Below are positions 28,585-35,978 of a DNA stretch of 64,000 nt, piece by piece. The notes beneath the pieces are model-generated. The model worked only from the letters and a program-made list of their open reading frames with translations. It ran no database searches and had not been told where the DNA came from. The first letter of the stretch is position 1. Every line of letters begins with the position of its first letter. The translations under genes and the position numbers were made by a program. Source of the stretch: Gammaproteobacteria bacterium (lineage in GTDB: Bacteria > Pseudomonadota > Gammaproteobacteria > Pseudomonadales > Alcanivoracaceae); contig JAGPVL010000033.1 of NCBI GenBank assembly GCA_018067045.1, positions 62,001 to 126,000 on the forward strand, written 5' to 3'.

Positions 28585-29946
28585 TCAGTGGCTAATAGAG
28601 GCAGAGCAAGGGGTGGGTAGATAACGATCTTCGAAGGAGGCTTCACAGCGCCATTCGCCGATGGACGAGGGTACAAGCCAAAGCTTGTGTCCTTCGAACG
28701 AGGGGATTTGGTCGGAGAAGACATACAGGATGTGGCCCTCAGGTTGCACCTCAACCTTGCGGAATGCGCTCGAGCCGATTAGGCGTGCGGCAGGCAAGGC
28801 GGCTTCCGCGTTAGTGGCTGGCCATAGTCCGTCCATTACCTTCATTTGCATGACAGCTTGGCGCACATGCAAGGTTTTGCTGATTTCATCGCGCAGCAAC
28901 CGTTGGATTTTTCGTTCGCTCGGGCCTGTGGTGTCGGTGCTGGAAGTGATGGCGGGAATGCTTTCTGCGAGCGTTAATGGCTCCGCTGTGTCTTGGCGTT
29001 GATACTCGCTGTGTTCAGGCGCTGTGCATTCGGTCGGCCGCCAATGTGGCGCTAATGTGCCGCCGTCGCAGCGCCAATGTACGATTTGATCGGTGTCGCG
29101 CTGGGGGATGAACAGCAACGTTTGGCCACCGATACTGTTTAGGTTGTCGTTGAGAGTGACAAGGATGAGTGCCTTGGAGCCGATGCGAATACTGGCAATT
29201 GCCTTGCTCTGGAATGAATCGGGTGCGCCAAGGCCGGCGTCGAGGTTTGAATTGGGCCAGAAGCCGGTTTTATCGATAAAGGCACGCAGCTGATCGCTGA
29301 CGTCTTCGGCTTGGCTGATGGCGTTACGGACATGAACGTGATTTTGTTGTTGTTGATAAAGGGGGAGTGCGAGCCATGTTGCGCCGGCAACGAGCGCGCT
29401 TAGGACAAGACCGGCCAGCGTGAATTTGGCGATGATTATTGATCTCTGTTTTGTTGTCGCTGCTGTAGCTGGCTTGATGGTGCCGCAGTTAGGGCATTTA
29501 GCGTTTTCTGGATTGAGGACGTTTAGGCATACCGTGCAGGTAATGGATGCGTCGTGTGCCGGTGGGTTGGGGTGCAGTGCTGAGCTGGTGGGGCCGCTCT
29601 GGATTGGTGCTGGGGAGCTGTTATTTGTGGCAGTGGCAAATACCGCGCGTGGCAGTGGCGCGTCTGCAGAGGTTTGCCTTGGTTCAGCCGAGCGACTCGC
29701 GTGATCAAGCAGCTCTAGGTGTGTAATCAAGCCGTCATCTTCAAGCTCGCCTTGTAAGCGATAGGCATCACGTTCACTGAGGTCGCTGTGCAGTGCGACT
29801 TTGCGCCCAGAGAAACACGCCTCTAGTTTATTCGTGGTTAGGCGATAGCGCTCCGCGAGTGCGCGTTTGGCACTAGCTGGATCGGCTTCGTCGAGAATGT
29901 TGCCATAAAACAACAGGCGGTATCTTTTTAGGCCAATTTCATTCAT
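28585..29946 (-). CDS. Zinc-ribbon, single-pass membrane protein with two pilin-like C-terminal domains
   Basis: A 453-residue protein I cannot assign to a named gene. Order: an N-terminal helical domain (1-80, with AERYRLTTNKLEACFSGRKV); a Pro/Ser/Ala-rich linker; a zinc ribbon (Cys137, Cys140, Cys151, Cys154); one membrane helix (about 171-195); then two homologous extracytoplasmic domains (about 203-307 and 357-447). Each has a helix leading to GFWPNSN or GLWPATN and ends with WRC...PxxC (Cys293-Cys307; Cys434-Cys447), the pattern of the type IV pilin disulfide loop. Start taken at ATG 29946; the frame is open to 30036. A hairpin follows the stop. No close functional homologue is recalled. 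Confidence 0.7.
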   Translation of the reverse strand: MNEIGLKRYRLLFYGNILDEADPASAKRALAERYRLTTNKLEACFSGRKVALHSDLSERDAYRLQGELEDDGLITHLELLDHASRSAEPRQTSADAPLPRAVFATATNNSSPAPIQSGPTSSALHPNPPAHDASITCTVCLNVLNPENAKCPNCGTIKPATAATTKQRSIIIAKFTLAGLVLSALVAGATWLALPLYQQQQNHVHVRNAISQAEDVSDQLRAFIDKTGFWPNSNLDAGLGAPDSFQSKAIASIRIGSKALILVTLNDNLNSIGGQTLLFIPQRDTDQIVHWRCDGGTLAPHWRPTECTAPEHSEYQRQDTAEPLTLAESIPAITSSTDTTGPSERKIQRLLRDEISKTLHVRQAVMQMKVMDGLWPATNAEAALPAARLIGSSAFRKVEVQPEGHILYVFSDQIPSFEGHKLWLVPSSIGEWRCEASFEDRYLPTPCSASISH

Positions 29947-30132
29947 GCCGGCGGCTTGTTGTCTCGTTAGGTCGTTTTCTGAGTGTGGCGGCGCTATTCT
30001 GGTTGCCGTTGAGCATCGTGTTGAAAAATATAGCAATGATCAGGCGTAATAGAGTCGCTTTGAGAGTCGCCAATGTTCGCCATCATCTATCTGGCGGTCA
30101 CCATACGCATTCATTAAAAATAGAGACAGTTC

Positions 30133-31059
30133 ATGCAAATTACCAGCGGCAAAATCGAAACGAACGGCGTTGAACTCTTTTATGAGGCCCGTGGTCCTGA
30201 AGCAGGTGAGCCGATTCTTTTTGTAATGGGGCTGTCGGCACAAATGGTTTTTTGGCCGGAGTCATTGCTCAATGCGCTGGCGGAGCAGGGCTATCGCGTT
30301 ATACGTTTTGATAACCGCGATGTCGGCATGAGCACACACCTTAAGGCGCCCGTTACCCATGGCCCTGTTGCGGCGATGGTGCGTTTCTATTTGGGGCTAC
30401 CATTAAAAGTTGCCTACGATCTGCATGATATGGTGCGTGACACGATTGGTTTGATTGACGCGTTGGGTTATCAACGAGTGCATCTTGTCGGGGCATCAAT
30501 GGGCGGAATGATTAGCCAATTGATGGCCATTCATTATCCTGATCGGGTGCTGAGTCTGACGTCGATTATGTCGAGCCCAAATAGCCGTCTTGTGCCGCCG
30601 CCAACACGCGCTGCGCTACAGACGTTGGTCGGCCCGAAAGTGCGCATTGAAAATATTGAGCAGTATATTGAAATGGGCAAAGACATGATGCGCCGACTCG
30701 GTGGGACATTGCCGCAAGCAGAAGATATTGTTGAAGCAATGTTTCGACAGAGCTGGGGGCGCGGTTTGCATCCGCGCGGTATCCGCCAGCAATTTATGGC
30801 GGTGATGGCGACGGGTAGTTTTCGTCGAGATTTGCGCCGCATAAAGGCGCCGGCAACGGTTATTCATGGCGCCAGCGATCCTCTCATTCGGCCGACGGGA
30901 GGGCGTTTATCGGCGCGCAATATTCCTGGTGCGCGTTGGCATTCTGTCAAAGGAATGGGGCATGACTTTCCCGAAGTGGCAGTGCAAGAAATTAGCGAAT
31001 CAATTATCGAAACGGTGACGAGGTTGCCGAAAGTAACAGAGCAGGAAGCGGCTGCGTAA
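30133..31059 (+). CDS. Alpha/beta hydrolase
   Basis: A 308-residue soluble alpha/beta hydrolase-fold enzyme. The nucleophile elbow GASMGGMISQ (about residue 123) holds the Ser, PATVIHGASDPLIRP provides the acid and VKGMGHDFPE the catalytic His. The oxyanion region is ILFVMGLSAQ near the N-terminus. Similar proteins are annotated as non-specific esterases or perhydrolases; no substrate can be named. Divergent from the zinc-ribbon gene and convergent with epmA; the 110-bp gap to epmA shows no clear terminator. Confidence 0.85.
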   Translation: MQITSGKIETNGVELFYEARGPEAGEPILFVMGLSAQMVFWPESLLNALAEQGYRVIRFDNRDVGMSTHLKAPVTHGPVAAMVRFYLGLPLKVAYDLHDMVRDTIGLIDALGYQRVHLVGASMGGMISQLMAIHYPDRVLSLTSIMSSPNSRLVPPPTRAALQTLVGPKVRIENIEQYIEMGKDMMRRLGGTLPQAEDIVEAMFRQSWGRGLHPRGIRQQFMAVMATGSFRRDLRRIKAPATVIHGASDPLIRPTGGRLSARNIPGARWHSVKGMGHDFPEVAVQEISESIIETVTRLPKVTEQEAAA

Positions 31060-31169
31060 CGTTTTGTTGAGAGCTGCATTTGAAGAGTTTGCCAGAAAAT
31101 ATGGTGTGGGTTTTCCGCGCAATAAAGTGCACCGTCTTTGCGTCGATTGCCGATATATAGGTTGTGACC

Positions 31170-32102
31170 TTAAGCAATCGTTGTTGGAAAGGCGATTACG
31201 TCTGATATTGTTTGCCAGTGATGCTGCGCCATCAATAGTCGTTCAACGCCAAGGGCGACGCCGCTGCAGGCCGGCAGGCCGTGTTGCATGGCGGCAATAA
31301 GGCGCTCGTCAGCCGCCAAGGTTGGTAGTGAATCGGCCTTTCTTTTGTCAATGTCGTCAGCAAACCGGTTTGCTTGTTCGGTTGCGTCGATCAATTCGAA
31401 GTATCCGTTAGCAAGTTCGTAGCCGCCCGCATAGATCTCGAATCGTTGTGCCACTTCTTCTCCGTCTGCATCGTATTTTTTTTGTGCCAGAGCTGCCGCC
31501 CAGCTAGGGAAGTCGGTAACGACGGTGATGCGATCGCGGGGCAGGGCTGGTTCGATAACACATGCCATTAGCCAGTCAATTAATGCTGCTTTATTCATGG
31601 CGGGTACGGATTCGATATCGTTGGCGATTTTTTGCAAGGTCTGGGTGTCGGCGCGTAGCGGGTCTACGTCTAGCTGCGACAGAAATAAGGCTTTAAATGT
31701 TGTTTGATGAACTGGAACGCCGAGCAGAGGTTGGAGTAGCGCGGTTGTTTCATCAATGATTTGCTGTAATGAGAAATTCGGACGATACCATTCCAGCAGC
31801 GTGAATTCTGGATTGTGGCGGCGACCCGCTTCACCATCACGAAACGCTTTGCTGATTTGATAAATAGCACCACTGCCGGCGGCGAGTAAGCGCTTCATGT
31901 GATATTCCGGAGACGGTTGTAAATAGCCGTACCCAGGGACTGCAATGGAGTGAATATGAATATCGGTGACGCCGTGTTGGGCGAGCACCGGGGTGTCGAC
32001 TTGCAGGACTTGTCGTGCGGAAAAAAAAGCGTGGATAGTTTGATAAAGACTGGCGCGTGCCTTGAGGGCTTCCAGTTTCGCGCTGGGGCGCCAGTCTGTC
32101 AT
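31170..32102 (-). CDS. epmA: EF-P--(R)-beta-lysine ligase
   Basis: Lysyl-tRNA-synthetase-like enzyme (PoxA/GenX/YjeA) that attaches beta-lysine to EF-P. The 310-residue protein equals the class II catalytic core without the anticodon-binding domain. Class II motif 2 is visible as FRDGEAGRRHNPEFTLLEWYRP, and motif 3 as GVALGVERLLMA near the C-terminus. Gene order epmA-efp on the minus strand with epmB divergent makes a complete beta-lysylation module. The stop lies 67 bp from the hydrolase stop region and the start is 6 bp after efp, so efp and epmA are one operon. Confidence 0.95.
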   Translation of the reverse strand: MTDWRPSAKLEALKARASLYQTIHAFFSARQVLQVDTPVLAQHGVTDIHIHSIAVPGYGYLQPSPEYHMKRLLAAGSGAIYQISKAFRDGEAGRRHNPEFTLLEWYRPNFSLQQIIDETTALLQPLLGVPVHQTTFKALFLSQLDVDPLRADTQTLQKIANDIESVPAMNKAALIDWLMACVIEPALPRDRITVVTDFPSWAAALAQKKYDADGEEVAQRFEIYAGGYELANGYFELIDATEQANRFADDIDKRKADSLPTLAADERLIAAMQHGLPACSGVALGVERLLMAQHHWQTISDVIAFPTTIA

Positions 32103-32107
32103 CGGGA

Positions 32108-32677
32108 TTAGTCTTTTACGCGACCGACGTATTCGCCACTGCGTGTATCGACTTTGATCGTTTCGCCTATCTGGATAAACAGTGGAACACGGACTACGGC
32201 GCCAGTGGTTAGTCGAGCAGGTTTGCCGCCACTGCCGGCGGTGTCGCCTTTAACGCCAGGATCGGTTTCGACGATTTCTAGTTCAACAAAGTTTGGTGGT
32301 GTGACGGTGAGAGGGGTACCGTTCCACAGCGTGACGGTGCAGGAGTCCTCTTCGGCCAGCCATAACTTTGCATCACCCACCGCCGCGACGTCTGCCGCTT
32401 GCTGTTCGAAACTAACGGGGTTCATAAAGTGGTAAAACTCGCCGTCGCTGTAGAGATACTGCATCTCGACGTCCATGACGTCGGCACCCTCAAGGGACTC
32501 GCCAGACTTGAAGGTTTTTTCCCAAATCTTGCCGTTTTTCAGGTTACGCAGCCGTACGCGGTTAAAGGCTTGGCCCTTACCCGGTTTAACGAATTCGTTT
32601 TCGACGATGGCGCAAGGATCGCCATCGAGCATTACTTTCAAACCAGATTTGAATTCATTGGTAGAATAGTTAGCCAT
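32108..32677 (-). CDS. efp: Translation elongation factor P
   Basis: Binds the ribosomal E-site region to relieve stalling at polyproline. The 189-residue protein has the three beta-barrel domains of EF-P. With the start at ATG 32677 (MANYSTNEF) the modified lysine is Lys34 in VKPGKGQAF, the same position as in E. coli, which confirms the start. Further signatures: [26 protein letters not shown] and the C-terminal [14 protein letters not shown]. Sits in an operon with epmA and divergent to epmB, so it is expected to be beta-lysylated. A hydroxylase gene (epmC) is not in the window. Confidence 0.97.
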   Translation of the reverse strand: MANYSTNEFKSGLKVMLDGDPCAIVENEFVKPGKGQAFNRVRLRNLKNGKIWEKTFKSGESLEGADVMDVEMQYLYSDGEFYHFMNPVSFEQQAADVAAVGDAKLWLAEEDSCTVTLWNGTPLTVTPPNFVELEIVETDPGVKGDTAGSGGKPARLTTGAVVRVPLFIQIGETIKVDTRSGEYVGRVKD

Positions 32678-32720
32678 TTTACATCCGCAGGTTGTTTGCA
32701 TGCCCTCTGAAAGGCCCGCA

Positions 32721-33722
32721 ATGATAGCGCAGAGTTCCGCCGGTATCGACTGGCAGCCTGCTGCTTCTGATTTAATCACCAGCAGCGCCGAACTATTTCG
32801 TTTGCTGGGGCTCGATAGTGCCCTGCTGCCGGGGGCGTTGGCGGCAGCAGATGATTTCGCCTTAAAGGTGCCGCGCAGCTATGTTGCGCGTATGCGTCGG
32901 GCCGATCTGGCTGATCCTTTGCTTCTTCAGGTGCTCGGCCAAGCTAGAGAGCTCGACCTTGTGCCGGGCTTTGGTGTCGATCCGCTTGAGGAGAAGGGCT
33001 TTACGCCGGTGCCAAGCATTCTGCATAAATACCAAGGTCGCGTGTTGCTAATGGTCACCGGCGCCTGCGCGATCCATTGTCGCTACTGTTTTCGGCGTCA
33101 CTTTCCGTATCAGGAGCATGTGCCGACGGCGGAGCGACTGACGCAAGCTCTCGCTTGGCTGCGCTCGCGCACGGATATTAGTGAAGTCATTCTCAGTGGC
33201 GGCGACCCACTGAGTTTGTCGGACCGCCGCTTACGTGAGCTGCTAGAGCAGTTGTCGGCGTTGCCGAACGTCAAGCGTTTGCGTATCCATACGCGCTTAC
33301 CGGTGGTCATGCCGACGCGTATTAGTGCCGCGTTTTTGGAAATGTGTGCGCAGCTAAATAAGCCGTTGGCGATGGTGGTGCATGCGAATCATGCGGCGGA
33401 ATTGGATGGCGAGGTAGCGGCCGCCCTGTCTGCCTTGCGTGCATCTGGCGTCACGCTGCTAAATCAAACGGTGCTTCTGGCGGGAGTTAACGCTAACTTA
33501 CAAGATCAGAAGGCGCTGTCGGAGCGGCTTTACGAGGTCGGGGTGCTGCCGTACTACTTGCACCAGCTCGATGCTGTGGCTGGTGCGGCGCACTTTGCGG
33601 TATCGGATCAACACGCACTTGCGCTGCACGAGCAAATGAAAAGTTGTTTACCTGGCTACTTGGTGCCGCGGTTGGTGCGCGAGCAGCCTAATGAGAGCAG
33701 CAAAACATGGCTGGGACGTTAG
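32721..33722 (+). CDS. epmB: EF-P beta-lysylation protein, lysine 2,3-aminomutase
   Basis: Radical-SAM enzyme converting L-lysine to (R)-beta-lysine for EF-P modification. The 4Fe-4S motif is [15 protein letters not shown] (CX3CX2C), followed by the SAM-binding [14 protein letters not shown] and the PLP/substrate region [11 protein letters not shown]. The C-terminal [15 protein letters not shown] is also typical. The start ATG 32721 has GAAAGG upstream; an in-frame ATG at 32700 has no RBS and would add 7 residues. Divergent from efp across about 40 bp, so the two promoters must overlap. Confidence 0.94.
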   Translation: MIAQSSAGIDWQPAASDLITSSAELFRLLGLDSALLPGALAAADDFALKVPRSYVARMRRADLADPLLLQVLGQARELDLVPGFGVDPLEEKGFTPVPSILHKYQGRVLLMVTGACAIHCRYCFRRHFPYQEHVPTAERLTQALAWLRSRTDISEVILSGGDPLSLSDRRLRELLEQLSALPNVKRLRIHTRLPVVMPTRISAAFLEMCAQLNKPLAMVVHANHAAELDGEVAAALSALRASGVTLLNQTVLLAGVNANLQDQKALSERLYEVGVLPYYLHQLDAVAGAAHFAVSDQHALALHEQMKSCLPGYLVPRLVREQPNESSKTWLGR

Positions 33723-33923
33723 TCCGAATTTGTTGGCGAGAGGCAGCGCCTTAGGGATGTGGTAAAGCTGCCTGATTTACAGCTCGAGGCGATTCGCTTA
33801 AAGTCGTGAAATCGGTCACAAATTAAGTCAAATCAAAAGGTTGTCCGTATAAGCTCGATCGCGCCTGAAATGGAGTTTGGCGCAAATAAAGGACGGCTTG
33901 AACAACAGGTGGAACACCTTGGC

Positions 33924-35765
33924 ATGGATCAGCAACCTCAAAAAATCAAACTAAAGATACCGGAGCAAGACCTCCAGTATCTGACTATCGGTAGTGATCA
34001 GCCGCGACGTTTGCAAACGTGGGTGGATGAATTGCCGTTAATGAACATGGGCGAAACGTCGCGTCAGTTGTATCAGTTTATTCAAGAGCTGAATCGACTG
34101 CAGTTGCCGTTCGCGCAGCGCTTCGCGTTACTCGAAATAGTGCGCCCTGTTATTTTGCATGTCTGTCGTTCTCTGGGTAAGCACTATTTAAATCAGTCTC
34201 TTGTTTTGCCGGATAAAGGCCGTCGCGTTGCGAGTTTGGCACAGGCATTACAGAGCCATCTTGCTAGCGGTTATAAGCTAGTGGCGGTGCAAGGCATTAG
34301 CCGCGTGAAAGAGCGTGACGGGCGTCGAACTGTTGCGGCTGCATTGCATCGTGCGATTAGTGCCTTATCGGATAGTCTTGTGCGTAGCTGCCAACTTTAC
34401 TTTCCCGTTGCTCGGCATTTATGGATTGAGTTGCACCAATTATTTTTGCTTTCTGAAATGCATCAGCTCGATAGTCAAGAAGTGAAAGATAGCGACTTTT
34501 CCGTGATTGAGTCATCCACGGTAAAAGACGCGTACGTGCGAGCCCTATTGTTGGCGACGGCCAAACCGAATCAATTGAGACAGCAGGAAATTGCGTTGGT
34601 GTATCGCGCAACGGAAGCTTGGAGCGATTTGATTGATATTAAAGAAGCGGGTGAAGATTTAGATTTGTTTGTGTTTGATTTGCAAATGGATCGGCCGCCA
34701 ACGTATCGCACCCACGTCTCGGTTGCGGGCGCACAAAGCCGGTATATCGATTCGCGTCTGTTGGTTGGAAAGTTAGCCGCTACGATTGCGGACAATCAGC
34801 CAGAACACTTTGATGTACCCGATGGTTTTCCGGATAACTTATTGGTGCATTTACAGCAGGCGTGGGGCGCGCTTACCGAACGATCCTTTAAGCGTGCGGG
34901 ACAGGCTGGGCCAATTGATATTAGTCTTGGTTTAACTGCACTGCACGGCACCTTGTCTGATGTGTCGTTTGAATCATTGGTGCGTGGACGAAATTTGCAG
35001 GTGTTGGCGCAAGGTGCGGAAGAGAATCCGTTTTTGGCGAACAAGCCCGCTTCGTTTGCGTCGGATTTAGCGCGCGCTGCGGTAGGCGATGCGGATCCTT
35101 GGTCGCAAGCCTATGACGGCGGTGCTCATCGCATGTCAGATGACGCGGATATTGATGATTCTGATTTTTCCAGCATTACTGGCGCGATGGCGCAGCAGCA
35201 AGAGAACGAAAAGAAAGGCGCTAAGGGTGAGCATTTTACCTGTCAAAAGGTGAATGCGAGTCCTGGCGGTTATTGTGTGGAGTGGATAGGCGCGGCACCG
35301 GCTGCATTGCGTACCGGAGAAATGCTCGGTGTACGTGAATTGGGTCAGGACGAATGGGCTATCGGCATTGTGCGCTGGGTGAAGCAATTGGCGACACAAG
35401 GCGCGCAATTTGGGGTCGAATTATTGGCGCCGCGGGCCACGCCTTGTGGTGTGCGCGTGCTGCGCAAAACGGGTGATGCGGGCAGTTTTATGCGCGCGTT
35501 GATGCTGCCGGCCCTGAATGCGATTGGTCAGCCATCAACTCTGTTGGTGCCATCAGTTGGTTTTCAGAGTAGCGCTAAAGTTGAAATGGTGGCGCAGGGC
35601 GAGAGCAATAAGATTATTTTGAACCGGAAGGTTAATGGTACCGCCAGCTTTGGTCAGTTTGAATACAAGAGTGCTGTGGCTGGGGCGGCAACGCTAGATA
35701 CTGCTTCGGGTTCAGGGGAAAAAGGGGCAGGAGAGGATTTCGATTCTATTTGGACTAGTCTCTAG
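33924..35765 (+). CDS. DUF1631-like/FimX-associated protein with C-terminal PilZ-like domain
   Basis: A protein of about 613 residues, syntenic with the hypothetical gene directly upstream of fimX in Pseudomonas (PA4958 position, from memory). The N-terminal two thirds is predominantly helical (LYQFIQELNRLQLPFAQRFAL, VVRPVILHVCRSLGKHYL) without membrane segments. The C-terminal part (about 425-560) has a beta-rich PilZ-like pattern, GMLGVRELGQDEWAIGIVRW and FGVELLAPRA, usually linked to c-di-GMP. An in-frame ATG at 33870 gives 18 more residues. Likely acts with FimX in type IV pilus control; domain assignment is tentative. Confidence 0.6.
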   Translation: MDQQPQKIKLKIPEQDLQYLTIGSDQPRRLQTWVDELPLMNMGETSRQLYQFIQELNRLQLPFAQRFALLEIVRPVILHVCRSLGKHYLNQSLVLPDKGRRVASLAQALQSHLASGYKLVAVQGISRVKERDGRRTVAAALHRAISALSDSLVRSCQLYFPVARHLWIELHQLFLLSEMHQLDSQEVKDSDFSVIESSTVKDAYVRALLLATAKPNQLRQQEIALVYRATEAWSDLIDIKEAGEDLDLFVFDLQMDRPPTYRTHVSVAGAQSRYIDSRLLVGKLAATIADNQPEHFDVPDGFPDNLLVHLQQAWGALTERSFKRAGQAGPIDISLGLTALHGTLSDVSFESLVRGRNLQVLAQGAEENPFLANKPASFASDLARAAVGDADPWSQAYDGGAHRMSDDADIDDSDFSSITGAMAQQQENEKKGAKGEHFTCQKVNASPGGYCVEWIGAAPAALRTGEMLGVRELGQDEWAIGIVRWVKQLATQGAQFGVELLAPRATPCGVRVLRKTGDAGSFMRALMLPALNAIGQPSTLLVPSVGFQSSAKVEMVAQGESNKIILNRKVNGTASFGQFEYKSAVAGAATLDTASGSGEKGAGEDFDSIWTSL

Positions 35766-35836
35766 TCTGTGGCATGGTTTGCGCCAAGGGATGGCGTTCT
35801 GATATCGATCAAGCAGGCAGTGAGTCGCTTCGTATC

Positions 35837-35864
35837 TATCCGATAAGGAATATCCGATAAGGAA
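35837..35864. repeat. 14-bp tandem repeat upstream of fimX
   Basis: TATCCGATAAGGAA is repeated head-to-tail (35837-35850, 35851-35864) in the 213-bp gap before fimX. Both copies are identical. Confidence 0.85.
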
Positions 35865-35978
35865 ATCATTGTTTCACAGCCGTCTTTTATCGACAGAGCT
35901 GTATGCCCATCCTTGCGTTGGGCGCCTACTCGGGGCGCTCTGATGAGGATTTGACGTATAAAGGTAGAAAACCAGCAC

